From: Rhodothermus bifroesti
GTDB taxonomy: Bacteria > Bacteroidota > Rhodothermia > Rhodothermales > Rhodothermaceae
Reading direction: 5' to 3'
NCBI RefSeq assembly: GCF_017908595.1
Contig: NZ_JAGKTL010000004.1
Location: 348,173-412,172, forward strand
Length of the DNA stretch: 64,000 bases
Each line of letters begins with the position of its first letter. Position 1 is the stretch's first letter. The notes beneath the pieces were generated by a model that did not search any database, had not been told where the DNA came from, and saw only the letters and a list, made by a program, of their open reading frames with translations. Made by a program: the position numbers and the translations under genes. Below are positions 18,019-26,550 of this stretch, one piece after another.

Positions 18019-18570
18019 CTAAAATCCATAGGCAAAAACACGCTCCAGATAGATGGGAACGTGAATAAACGGCGTCATCGCACCACCCCAGTCGTCTTGC
18101 ACCTCGACACGCACCTCCTTATAAGCCGTCTTTCCCGTAGCTGCCGTAATCGCCTGTGTGGTGGGGTCGTAGTTGACATAACGCACACTTAGGCGCACCT
18201 GAAACCAGACCGTATCCCGTCCCATCACAAAAGGCCTCCGGGCAACTTGCCCATGAAAGTCATCCAAATCATCACACGTAGCTGTCCCTCCAAACGGTTG
18301 GCAGAGGGCATTGCCTTGCGTGCCAAACGCCGCCGGATCGGTAAACAGCAAAATGTCCGCACTGGTACCGGTTACTAGTCCATCAACGACGGCTTGGTCA
18401 AAAGCGCGCACCCGGACAATCTCGATCGTCTCCACAGCAACCGACTGGGCCATCTCTTGCACTTCGCGAAAAATGGTAGCTCGCTGCAACGAAGCGTACC
18501 AGCTATTTACCGATAGGGCCATGTTTACGGCCACCACCAGCGCCAGCAAGGCAAAAAACGACTGCGCCAT
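18019..18570 (-). CDS. Unrecognised single-anchor protein, probable minor pilin
   Basis: 183 aa, no family recognised. MAQSFFALLALVVAVNMALS is an N-terminal hydrophobic helix, continued by a polar helix (LQRATIFREVQEMAQSVAVE), then a short head containing a possible disulfide pair (CQPFGGTATCDD) and several beta strands (FQVRLSVRYVNYD, YKEVRVEVQDDWG). This looks like a small pseudopilin of the PilV/PilE class although no canonical prepilin cleavage site with Gly-Phe and Glu5 is present. It follows pilB after 67 bases and is coupled to the next minor-pilin candidate. Confidence 0.6.
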   Translation of the reverse strand: MAQSFFALLALVVAVNMALSVNSWYASLQRATIFREVQEMAQSVAVETIEIVRVRAFDQAVVDGLVTGTSADILLFTDPAAFGTQGNALCQPFGGTATCDDLDDFHGQVARRPFVMGRDTVWFQVRLSVRYVNYDPTTQAITAATGKTAYKEVRVEVQDDWGGAMTPFIHVPIYLERVFAYGF

Positions 18571-18637
18571 AACTTACCCCGCTTTGGTCTAGCAGCCTGC
18601 AGATTTATTGCTCTAAACAGCAAGCTCTTCGTACGCC

Positions 18638-21600
18638 TTATTCTTCCGTGGTTGTAACGCGTACCATTTCCTCCACAGTGGTCTCGCCTAAGAGCACCAC
18701 TTCACGGGCAGCATCGCGTAACGTCTGCATGCCTTCCTTGATGGCCTGCTCGCGCAGCGCGTCTTCGTCGATCGCTCCTTGAGCCTCGACAATCATGTGG
18801 CGAATCGTCCGCGAGAAATACATGGCCTCTACAATCGCCCGCCGACCTTTGTAGCCTACGCCTTTGCATACCTTACAATGACGGTTACGGCCTGCCTTGT
18901 AGAACGTAGTGCGCGCAATCTCTTCGTCGGTAAAGCCCAGCTTTCGGAGCATTACGTAATCGGGGTCTTTGTCTTCCACCTTGCAGGCTGGGCACACTTT
19001 TCGGATCAGGCGCTGGGCTACCACCAGATTGATCGCATAGGCAATCAAAAACGGCTCAATCCCCATCTTGTAAAGCCGGCTCACCGCACTGGGCGCATCG
19101 TTGGTGTGCAACGTCGAAAACGTCAAATGCCCTGTGTTGGCCAGCTTGATGGCCAGCTCCGCCGTCTGCCGGTCGCGCATCTCACCCACCATCACAATGT
19201 CTGGGTCGTGCCGCAATATTGCCCGCAGGGCATCCTCAAGCCCCAGCTTGTGGTTGAGCTTGATCTGCCGCACCCCAGGAATGATGTACTCCACCGGATC
19301 TTCGATCGTCAGCACGTTCACCTCAGGACTGACGACCTGGTGGAGGGCGGCGTAGAGCGTGGTGCTCTTGCCGCTACCGGTGGGCCCCGTGACGATCACC
19401 ATACCATGCGGCTGGCGAATAGCCCGCTCAAAACGCTCTAAGGCTTTTTTGTTTAGCCCAAGCAGGCGCAGGTCTTTGATGACCTTGCGGTCGTCAAGCA
19501 CGCGAATGACAATCGACTCGGAGCGCAGATCTTCAAGCGCATTGGCGATGGGCAGTACCGAGACGCGGAAGCGAATCAGGTGGTCATCGATCCAGCGTTG
19601 GATAAAGCCATCCTGGGCTGCATCGCGCTCAAAACGGTCGACGTTCACCGACTGGTCTTTAATGACCGCAATCAGCGCCTCAGGATGCACTTTGTCTTCG
19701 ACATGCCAACGCGACAGCCGGCCGTCGATGCGAAAGTGAATCTCAACTTTTTTCTGATTATTGGGGAAGATGTGGATGTCGGAGGCGCCTTGGCGGACAG
19801 CTTCCACCAGCGTGGCCTCGAAGAGGTTGATCAGCTTGGAGCGGTTGATCTCGGCCTCGAGGGCCTCTTCGTCGATCAGCTCGGTTTCGGTGTCGTAGCT
19901 GGTGCCTAGGTCAAAGGCAGCTTCTTCGCGCACGCGCTCCAGGTATTCATTGCGTCGCGGATAGGCCTCAAGCAGGGCAGCGGTGATCAGGCCACGTGGC
20001 GCATACTGCAACTCAAAACGCTCCAGCTTAAGCCGCTGCACCAACCGGTGTACCTCAGGCCGCATTGGGTCGTGGGTCACCAGCACGAGCTTGACTGCCC
20101 CGGTCTGCGCATCCAGATCGACCTCAAAAGGAATCACACGTAGGTCAATAAGCCGCTCGCGCACTTCCTCCTCAAAGGTATCCATGACAGAGCGGACAAA
20201 CTCGGGGCTGGGCTTGCCGGGCTCCAGCCGCGCAATCGGAAAGGCATACAGCCGGGCTGCTTCTTCATAGATCGCTTCCTGGGGCGCCTGTTCGTGCTGC
20301 GCTAGCACGCGCCAAAGGGGCTCTTTGAGCTGTTCTTCCTGCTGACGCTGGTAAGCTTGGTAGACCACGTGCAGCGGTACCGCACCCTTTTCGACCAATC
20401 GGCTTACGACGCGGTCGCGAACAATCGCTTCTTTCAGCTCCGGCAGGTCGTCGAGCACGATCTGCACCGGCGGCGGTACAGCTTCGTCGATGCTGTCGGT
20501 CTCGTCGGCTTCTTCATCGCCTTCGAATGCGCCTGGCGTAGTCTCGATAGCCTCTAGCGCCACAATGGTCTCCGGATCCAGCGCCGGAGCTTCGGCATGC
20601 GGCTCTGGATGCGCCTCGCTTGGTGCACGCAGAGGCTTTTGCTCCCAGTCTTCCGGAAGTGCCTTATCAGGCCCACGGCCTTCGGCTGAGCTAGGCGTTT
20701 CGGGTTCCGCCGCAGCCGAGCTAGCAGGCGCATCGGCATCCTGCGCTAAAGGCGGCAGCCAGTCTAGGTCTTCGGGCTCGTCGGCTACGGGTTCCGGAGT
20801 TTCAGGTTCGGTCTCGTCTATCTCCCAAGCCAGTTGCCGCAACGAGGGGGGCGGCTCGGGGGCCTTAGGCTCCGCAGGCAAAGGCGTTTCGCTACGCTTT
20901 TCTGTTCCCGCTGGCTTCGATAGCCCAGCGGATTCAGGCGGTCGCAGTCTTAGCTCTCCTAGGCGTTTTTGAATAATGCGCTCCGGCGCGTAACGCAATG
21001 CGGCCGGCATGCCCAGCAAGTGCAACACCGCGGCCAGCTCGGACCGCGTAGGGTCAAAGGTGGCTAGTAGCAGCGTCCGCTGGCCTGAGGCAGGGTTTGC
21101 TGTAAAACCGCAAGGCAACAACCCATGTGCAAAGAGCTGCTGCTGTACAGAGGCGGGGAAAAGCAGCAGAATGGCTCGGATAAATTCAACCGAAGGACGC
21201 GTCTCATCGATCGGTGCAGGCTCAATCCCGGCCACGCGAGCAGCTTCGGCAAAAATAGCCTCGCGGTCTACCCCATTTTGGTTCAGCAGTACGCGCCAAA
21301 GCGGCTGATCGGGCTGCTGCCGCCGCTCGGCAATCGCCTGTGCAATCTGGTCGAGCCGCAGCGCACCATGGTAGAGAAGGCTTAGTACAACATCGTCTTC
21401 AAACATCTCAGCTAACTCCGGTGCAAAAGACCCTTCAGGCAAGTTGTTGCGCGGTGCGCTTGGAGGCTCACTGCCTCCACGCGCAGGCGATAGGCCTTCT
21501 CCACCCGATGAGGAGCTACCTTGACCGTTCGTGAAGGACTTTGCGTCGCCAGCTGCGTCCAAGGCGCTGGCCTGCGGCATGCCTTCTGCCTGTTGCGTTG

Positions 21601-21904
21601 CCGAAGTCAGCTTAGCCTCTGCCGTCTCCAGCAGCGAAGCCTCAGCCTCCTCCGCTGAAGCTTGGACCGGCAGTGCCTCGTCGGCAGCTTCGCTCGCCAA
21701 AGCTGGCAGATCAGCTTCTGCCCCATCACCTGCAGCCAACGGCCAGCCGCTCGGCACGTGCTGCGCAAACGCTTCTTGCCCCTTCAAATCTGAATCACTA
21801 TTGGCAGCCTTAGCGGATTTCTCGGCTTCCAATTTCAGCCGCCGCAGCTCTTCGTTCCATTCCCGAAGCAAGCGACGACGCCCGAAGAGATCACTCCAGC
21901 TCAT
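18638..21904 (-). CDS. pilB: Pilus extension ATPase PilB with tandem N-terminal modules
   Basis: 1088 aa, about twice the usual 560-580. Residues 1-175 and 325-490 are acidic, Ala/Glu/Pro-rich and probably disordered. Two GspE/MshE N-terminal-type modules lie at about 176-325 (starting LSLLYHGALRLDQIAQAI) and 495-650 (starting VRDRVVSRLVEKGAVP); each contains the sequence pattern PLWRVL. The ATPase core carries Walker A GPTGSGKSTT (about 838-847), the Asp box DPVEYIIPGVRQ, and Walker B DIVMVGEMRDR with the FSTLHTNDAPSAVSRL His box. A tetracysteine zinc site is CPAC (about 975) and CKVC (about 1010). It drives pilin polymerisation from the cytoplasm. MshEN modules bind cyclic di-GMP in MshE; whether these do is unknown. 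Confidence 0.93.
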   Translation of the reverse strand: MSWSDLFGRRRLLREWNEELRRLKLEAEKSAKAANSDSDLKGQEAFAQHVPSGWPLAAGDGAEADLPALASEAADEALPVQASAEEAEASLLETAEAKLTSATQQAEGMPQASALDAAGDAKSFTNGQGSSSSGGEGLSPARGGSEPPSAPRNNLPEGSFAPELAEMFEDDVVLSLLYHGALRLDQIAQAIAERRQQPDQPLWRVLLNQNGVDREAIFAEAARVAGIEPAPIDETRPSVEFIRAILLLFPASVQQQLFAHGLLPCGFTANPASGQRTLLLATFDPTRSELAAVLHLLGMPAALRYAPERIIQKRLGELRLRPPESAGLSKPAGTEKRSETPLPAEPKAPEPPPSLRQLAWEIDETEPETPEPVADEPEDLDWLPPLAQDADAPASSAAAEPETPSSAEGRGPDKALPEDWEQKPLRAPSEAHPEPHAEAPALDPETIVALEAIETTPGAFEGDEEADETDSIDEAVPPPVQIVLDDLPELKEAIVRDRVVSRLVEKGAVPLHVVYQAYQRQQEEQLKEPLWRVLAQHEQAPQEAIYEEAARLYAFPIARLEPGKPSPEFVRSVMDTFEEEVRERLIDLRVIPFEVDLDAQTGAVKLVLVTHDPMRPEVHRLVQRLKLERFELQYAPRGLITAALLEAYPRRNEYLERVREEAAFDLGTSYDTETELIDEEALEAEINRSKLINLFEATLVEAVRQGASDIHIFPNNQKKVEIHFRIDGRLSRWHVEDKVHPEALIAVIKDQSVNVDRFERDAAQDGFIQRWIDDHLIRFRVSVLPIANALEDLRSESIVIRVLDDRKVIKDLRLLGLNKKALERFERAIRQPHGMVIVTGPTGSGKSTTLYAALHQVVSPEVNVLTIEDPVEYIIPGVRQIKLNHKLGLEDALRAILRHDPDIVMVGEMRDRQTAELAIKLANTGHLTFSTLHTNDAPSAVSRLYKMGIEPFLIAYAINLVVAQRLIRKVCPACKVEDKDPDYVMLRKLGFTDEEIARTTFYKAGRNRHCKVCKGVGYKGRRAIVEAMYFSRTIRHMIVEAQGAIDEDALREQAIKEGMQTLRDAAREVVLLGETTVEEMVRVTTTEE

Positions 21905-22051
21905 ACGCTTGATCTTTTACCGGGCTATGAGGAGCAGGCCAAGGCCTGCCCATGGGGAAGGCACCACCCGATGGCTGTTGAAGAAGCGCCCACGCAACAC
22001 GGGGCTTATCAGGGAAACCCTCGGGAGGTTCAAGGAACACGTGGTGGGGAC

Positions 22052-23413
22052 TTATTGGCCCATGCGCATCAAGTCGGTCGACGAAGGCTGAATCAAGGCC
22101 ACCTCCGACGAAATCACCGTCAGTAACGCAATAGCGATCGTGATCAGGATAGCAATGATCGTCTGAATGCCTTCGACAACCGCCTTTAGCTTGAGCGAAG
22201 TTTCGCTTTCGTAGTAGTTTGCCATCTGCTCGGCTGCCCCGCGCACATTCCCCGTTTCCGAGCCGCTGCGGAAGCGCGCTAAGGCCATCTGCGTAAAGAC
22301 GCCACTAGCTTCCATGGCCCGCACTAGGTCCATACCCTGCGCTACCATCAGCGGCACCGTGATCGTTTTGATCCGGTGCTCCATGTAGCGATTACCGCAC
22401 GCCTCGGCAGCAATTTTAATCACACTGATGTTTTCGCCACTGTTGGAATACAGGATGGCAAACACCCGACAAAAGATTTCGATGTTCAGCTTGTGCAACA
22501 GGCTGCCGATAATCGGCAGCTTAATCAGCCAGCGATGCACCACCAGCTGGCCTTTTTCGGAGCGTGCAAAGGCCACAAAGCCGCCCATGGCCGCGCACGA
22601 GAGCAACAGCAGCCAGAGGATGTTGCGGTCGAGCCATTGCGAGAAAGCCAGCGTTGCGGCGGTCATAGGGGGCAGCTCCATGCCCAGGTCGGCCAAAAGG
22701 CCGGCTGTCATTGGGAAGATGTACCACACGTACCAAATGAACGTCGCCACCAGCGCAATGACTGTAATCGCTGGCGTGATCATGGCACTGCGGACGCTTT
22801 TGCGAAATTCGTTTTGGCGCTCCAGAAAGCGGGCTGTCGACTCAAAGATTTCGGCCATGTTGCCGCTTTTGGAGGCTAGGCCTAGCATATAGGCCGTGAA
22901 CTTACCCAGCACGTGCTGGTGCTTCATAAAGGCCTGCTGCGCCTCCAGTCCTGCTTTCAGGTCGGCATTGAGGTCCCGAATCACCTGGCGCAGCGAATTC
23001 GAAGAAACATCGTTGACCAGCAGGTTCAGGACCTCGTCGAAGGGCAGCTTCTCCCGAAGCAAATTTGCCGCCAGGCGCACAAACATGATGATGTCGGTGC
23101 GCGGCGGCTTCATTTGGAAATCCAGCACCTTGCGCTCGACGCGTATCACCTCGAGGCCCATTTTGCGCAAGGCCTGGGTGAGCTCCTCGGCCGTGTAGGC
23201 CTTCTGCTCGCCTGTAATAATGCGGCCGCTGGGATGGCGTACTTTGTAGAGAAACGTCCGGCGCGGCTGCAACAGCTGAGGACGGAAGCCGTGCTTTTCG
23301 GCAAGCTCGGCCAGCTTCTTTCGGGCTGCCCGCACCGAAGGCGCCAGCACCGTGCCTTGCACCGGCACCCCACTGACGCTCACGCCGCTAAAGCGAAACT
23401 CACGGACAGGCAT
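22052..23413 (-). CDS. pilC: Inner-membrane pilus platform protein PilC
   Basis: 453 aa, GspF family. It holds the assembly platform in the inner membrane and couples PilB/PilT to the pilin. An N-terminal domain of about 100 residues (GVPVQGTVLAPSVRAARKKL) precedes two GspF repeats. These carry LPFDEVLNLLVNDV and SGENISVIKIAAEACGNRY, each with a following membrane helix (TPAITVIALVATFIWYVWYI; LLLLSCAAMGGFVAF), and there is a terminal helix (IIAILITIAIALLTVI). A GAGGG-like SD (GAGGGTGGC) precedes the ATG. It is second in the block after the pilin, and a terminator hairpin in front of it suggests lower expression than the pilin. Confidence 0.93.
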   Translation of the reverse strand: MPVREFRFSGVSVSGVPVQGTVLAPSVRAARKKLAELAEKHGFRPQLLQPRRTFLYKVRHPSGRIITGEQKAYTAEELTQALRKMGLEVIRVERKVLDFQMKPPRTDIIMFVRLAANLLREKLPFDEVLNLLVNDVSSNSLRQVIRDLNADLKAGLEAQQAFMKHQHVLGKFTAYMLGLASKSGNMAEIFESTARFLERQNEFRKSVRSAMITPAITVIALVATFIWYVWYIFPMTAGLLADLGMELPPMTAATLAFSQWLDRNILWLLLLSCAAMGGFVAFARSEKGQLVVHRWLIKLPIIGSLLHKLNIEIFCRVFAILYSNSGENISVIKIAAEACGNRYMEHRIKTITVPLMVAQGMDLVRAMEASGVFTQMALARFRSGSETGNVRGAAEQMANYYESETSLKLKAVVEGIQTIIAILITIAIALLTVISSEVALIQPSSTDLMRMGQ

Positions 23414-23462
23414 GCCACCCTCAAGGGCTTTTGATAGCGGCTAAAAGCAAGCAGCAGAAAAG

Positions 23463-23493
23463 CCGGCGGCGCCCCACCAAAGGACGCCGCCGG
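23463..23493 (-). terminator. Terminator-like hairpin between pilin and pilC
   Basis: Nine-bp GC-rich perfect stem (23463-23471 with 23485-23493) with a 13-base loop. On the minus strand it is followed by CTTTTC, a short T run. It lies 12 bases after the pilin stop, so it probably gives partial termination that keeps pilin mRNA in excess over pilC and pilB. Confidence 0.75.
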
Positions 23494-23504
23494 GAGATTT
23501 TCGT

Positions 23505-23915
23505 TTAGTATTGCCATTGAATGTCGCGTACTGTAGTACCACTAATGGTTACAGTAGCGATTTGATTACTACAGTTACCAGTAGTATCCGCATAAATTTT
23601 CAACGTAGCATTCGTCCCAGCTGTAAGTTCATAGCAACCATTAACTGTTTTGTACTTACCACCGGCAGTAGTATCGCTGATGCCGATGGCGCTAAAGCTA
23701 ACCCCGTTAAACCCTTGCGCATTTGCGCCACCGCCAAACGCACTAGGCTTCAGCTTCCATGCCTGAATGTCAGAAATGAGCCGCATCGCATCGCTGACAG
23801 CAGCGTCTCGATCGGCCTTAGCCTTCCCCTCCGAGAAGGCTTGGATGCCGGCCACCACGGCGATCCCAACGATCACCATACCGAGCACTAGGAGCAGAAG
23901 TTGTTGCTGACCCAT
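23505..23915 (-). CDS. Major type IV pilin-like protein with minimal leader
   Basis: 136 aa, preceded by a strong GGAGG about seven bases before the ATG. The N-terminus is Met-Gly, then QQQLLLLVLGMVIVGIAVVAG, a pilin-type hydrophobic helix that continues as a polar helix (AKADRDAAVSDAMRLISDI). The head domain has two cysteines (GCYEL and GNCSNQ) placed as in the D-loop of pilins and ends with a strand VRDIQWQY. If Gly2 is position -1, residue +5 is Leu instead of the conserved Glu and the mature protein begins with Gln rather than Phe. As the first gene of the block with its own terminator it is the best candidate for the major subunit. Confidence 0.8.
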   Translation of the reverse strand: MGQQQLLLLVLGMVIVGIAVVAGIQAFSEGKAKADRDAAVSDAMRLISDIQAWKLKPSAFGGGANAQGFNGVSFSAIGISDTTAGGKYKTVNGCYELTAGTNATLKIYADTTGNCSNQIATVTISGTTVRDIQWQY

Positions 23916-24218
23916 AACGTGCCTCCGTTAGTTTGATGATGAACGGTTTGGTTTTTTCATAGGGCGAGCTTCCGGGGAAGTATCGGCCCTGCCAGAGCAA
24001 TCTTTAAGCACTTACTTATTCGGCTTGGCTAGGGCTTTTTCCCCAAAGGCTGGGTTTCTAGCGGTGCACACGTCGTGCCAGACAATGTCGACAAATGGAA
24101 AATGCCCCCTTTTGCTCAGAAATGGCGTTTTTAAAGGCAGGATGAACCCTCCCCTGCCTTTTGGCATTGGGCCTTGGGCATTACAATAGGTAACCGCTCA
24201 AGCAAAAACGAAAAAGGC
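23916..24218. other. 303-base non-coding region between pilin and gluconate permease
   Basis: No gene was seen here. The pilin promoter must lie in the left part, but I could not assign -35/-10 or sigma-54 elements with confidence. The right part carries the hairpin at 24133-24161 behind gntT. The rest shows no repeat or tRNA. Confidence 0.5.
24133..24161 (-). terminator. Possible terminator after gntT
   Basis: Nine-bp stem (24133-24141 with 24153-24161) and an 11-base loop, 58 bases after the gntT stop. The T run following it on the minus strand is only three bases, so termination is likely but not certain. On the plus strand the run is four T. Confidence 0.5.
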
Positions 24219-25559
24219 TCACACCCATAGGCTGAGGAGCAAAGCAGCAGCGAGGCCGCTCAAGCCTAAGATGGTTTCCAGCACCGTCCACACGCGCAGC
24301 GTGTCGGCCTCCGAAAGGTCCAAATAGCGGCTGATGAGCCAAAAGCCTGAATCATTCACGTGCGAGCAGGCGGTTGCGCCGGCGGCAATGGCAAGCGTGA
24401 CTAGGGCCAGCATGGGCTGCGCATAAGTACCGGCCTGGAGGAGGGGTGCAATGAGTCCGGCAGCGGTCACCATCGACACGGTGGCCGATCCCTGGGCGAT
24501 GCGAACGGCCAGGGCAATGCCAAAGGCCAGCACAATGACCGGCAGGCGTGTCGCTGCCAGCGCTTCGGCCATGGCTTGGCCTACGCCGGTTTCCACAAGC
24601 ACGCGGCTAAGGACGCCGCCAGCACCGGTCACCAGCAGGATCAGTCCGGTAGGTTCCAGGGCTTTCGTGGCGCATTGCTGCACGGTGCGCATCGGATAGC
24701 CCAGCCGCAAGCCCAGCACATAAAAAGTCCAAAGCGTACCGAGCACCAAGGCAGTAAAGGGATGGCCAAGCAGGCGCAACCAAGGCCGGAGCATATGCTC
24801 TTGGGGCAAGAAAGCGCTAGCAGCTGTGCCTACCAGAATGAGCCCTAGTGGAAGAAGGATGACGCCTACGGCTTGCCCGAACGAAGGCATCGGTTGCTCT
24901 GGGGCAGCTGGTTCTGCAAACAAGTGCAGGGGCACGGGTACGTGGAGGCGGCCAGCCATCCAGCGTCCAAACCAGATGCCACCGACGATGGTAGCGGGCA
25001 GGCCGGTTATTACCCCAAAGAGGATGACCCATCCCAGGTCGGCTCCCAGCAATCCCGCAACGGCCACTGGACCTGGCGTAGGCGGGATGAAGCTATGCGC
25101 CACGGCAATCCCAGCCGCTAACGGAAGGGCATAGTAAAGCAGCGATCGGCCGGTGCGGTGCGCCAGGCTGTAGACGAGCGGCAGGAGCAAGATCAGCGCT
25201 ACGTCAAAAAAAACCGGGATCGCTACCAGAAAGCCTGTCAGCGCCAATGCCCAAGGTGCCCGGTGCTCGCCAAAGCGCTTGAGCAGCGACTGGGCAATGC
25301 GTGCCGTTCCGCCGCTTTGCTGAAGCATTTCCCCAATCATGGCACCCAGCCCGATCACTACCGCAATGTAGCCTAGCGTGCTGCCCATGCCTTCGCGCAG
25401 CACATCGGCAATGCGGTCAGCAGGGATACCGCCAAGCAATGCGGTCAGCAAGCTTGTAAGCATTAAGGCCACAAAAGCGTGCACCCGCATCCAAAGGACC
25501 AGGAGAAGCAAAACGGCTATGGCCAGCAAAGCCAACCCCGTCAGTGCTACAGTGCTCAT
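24219..25559 (-). CDS. gntT: Gluconate:H+ symporter (GntP family)
   Basis: 446 aa, inner-membrane permease with about twelve to fourteen helices. GntP-family features are visible: MRVHAFVALMLTSLLTALLGG, the VFFDVALILLLPL loop, AHSFIPPTPGPVA, and near the C-terminus ATACSHVNDSGFWLISRYL. Members import gluconate or related sugar acids using the proton gradient. Gluconokinase is 125 bases upstream in the same direction, which supports gluconate as substrate. No GntR-type regulator is nearby. Confidence 0.9.
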   Translation of the reverse strand: MSTVALTGLALLAIAVLLLLVLWMRVHAFVALMLTSLLTALLGGIPADRIADVLREGMGSTLGYIAVVIGLGAMIGEMLQQSGGTARIAQSLLKRFGEHRAPWALALTGFLVAIPVFFDVALILLLPLVYSLAHRTGRSLLYYALPLAAGIAVAHSFIPPTPGPVAVAGLLGADLGWVILFGVITGLPATIVGGIWFGRWMAGRLHVPVPLHLFAEPAAPEQPMPSFGQAVGVILLPLGLILVGTAASAFLPQEHMLRPWLRLLGHPFTALVLGTLWTFYVLGLRLGYPMRTVQQCATKALEPTGLILLVTGAGGVLSRVLVETGVGQAMAEALAATRLPVIVLAFGIALAVRIAQGSATVSMVTAAGLIAPLLQAGTYAQPMLALVTLAIAAGATACSHVNDSGFWLISRYLDLSEADTLRVWTVLETILGLSGLAAALLLSLWV

Positions 25560-25684
25560 CAGTTTGGCAGCAGAAAACGACTAGAGCGTGGCTCAAGATC
25601 AGGAGCCTACCTGTGAAGTGCAAGCCCCCAAAGGCTCCCTGCGGCAAGCGTCCAAAGCGACTGCTTAGCGCTGCATGCTAGCTT

Positions 25685-26179
25685 TTAGGGCTGGCGCAAC
25701 GCTGCCAGAATTTCTGACACAAGGGCATCGACGGAGCGGTCTGCCGCAACCGTTAAGGCTTCCTCAGCATCAGGCGCTTCAAGCGCCTCGAACTGGCTTT
25801 GCAGCAGCTGAGGATCAAAAAAATGGCCGCGCCGCGCCTCGAGGCGCCGACGGATGAGCTCGGGATCGGCTGCTAAGTAGACGAAGCGTACTTCGGGACC
25901 AGCGCGGCGTAGCAGGTCGCGATAGCTACGCTTCAGGGCCGAGCAGGCTACCACCGCCGATTGGCCGCTAAGCAGCAATTGGTGCATAAGTGCGTGCAAG
26001 GCTTCCAGCCAAGGCAAACGGTCGGCATCGGTGAGCGGAATGCCTTGCCGCATTTTTTCGATGTTCTGCGGCGGGTGGAAGTCGTCGCCATCGTAGAAAG
26101 GCCAGCCAAGTGCTTGGGCCAAGGCGCGTCCGATGGTCGTTTTGCCCGCGCCCGAGACGCCCATGACCACCACGATCAT
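25685..26179 (-). CDS. gntK: Gluconokinase
   Basis: 164 aa, the normal size. The enzyme phosphorylates gluconate to 6-phosphogluconate, feeding the pentose phosphate or Entner-Doudoroff route. The P-loop is GVSGAGKT at residues 7-14, followed by FYDGDDFHPPQNIEKM and DRLPWL, the gluconate-binding segment of this family, and CSALKRSYRDLLR. It starts five bases after the lipoprotein gene, so the two are transcribed together, and precedes the permease. It is cytoplasmic. Confidence 0.93.
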   Translation of the reverse strand: MIVVVMGVSGAGKTTIGRALAQALGWPFYDGDDFHPPQNIEKMRQGIPLTDADRLPWLEALHALMHQLLLSGQSAVVACSALKRSYRDLLRRAGPEVRFVYLAADPELIRRRLEARRGHFFDPQLLQSQFEALEAPDAEEALTVAADRSVDALVSEILAALRQP

Positions 26180-26182
26180 GGC

Positions 26183-26533
26183 TTAAAGCAGGAGTACGCT
26201 GCGCACACGAACGCCTTGCACGTTTTCTTTGGCATCGACCACCTGGCGAAAACGCTTGCGCCCGCGTGGCGGAATATCCTGCACCAAGACGTGCATGGTG
26301 CCTACCAGGCGGTTATGCTGATCGTAGAGACCAACTTCAAGCTGTAGGTCAGCAATGGCTTGGTTGGTCCGGTTGCGGACCACGCCAGTTACGACCCGCG
26401 TGCCGTCGGACCATTGTTGGTAGCGCAGGTTTTGGATCTCGACAGGGTTCTGGGCGGTCTTTTTGCTGCTGCATCCAGCACTGAGAAGCACGAGCAGCGC
26501 GACCGCGCTTAAGCCAAACATGCGACGTTGCAT
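26183..26533 (-). CDS. Small lipoprotein with FxLYD/YcfL-like domain
   Basis: 116 aa from the ATG at 26533; a longer frame would overlap pyrR. The lipobox is LLSAGC at about residues 14-19, so the mature protein is lipid-anchored. The remaining beta-sandwich-like part (GTRVVTGVVRNRTNQAIADL, VGLYDQHNRLVGTM, PRGRKRFRQVV) matches the pattern of FxLYD-type domains, common in uncharacterised envelope proteins. It sits between pyrR and gntK, probably through operon arrangement rather than shared function. No function can be given. Confidence 0.7.
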   Translation of the reverse strand: MQRRMFGLSAVALLVLLSAGCSSKKTAQNPVEIQNLRYQQWSDGTRVVTGVVRNRTNQAIADLQLEVGLYDQHNRLVGTMHVLVQDIPPRGRKRFRQVVDAKENVQGVRVRSVLLL

Positions 26534-26550
26534 GCTCAAAGGGATGTTGT

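Noticed and set aside
18779..19441. A 220-codon plus-strand frame inside pilB
   Set aside because: Antisense to the conserved ATPase core of PilB; no recognisable protein.
21905..22051. Gap between pilC and pilB as a possible cyclic di-GMP riboswitch
   Set aside because: Only a seven-bp hairpin (21934-21949) and GC-rich sequence are seen; the conserved riboswitch motifs are absent.
23928..23960. Ten-codon open frame (ATG to TAA) just upstream of the pilin, as a possible leader peptide
   Set aside because: No ribosome-binding site and no attenuator structure coupled to it; length is within chance.
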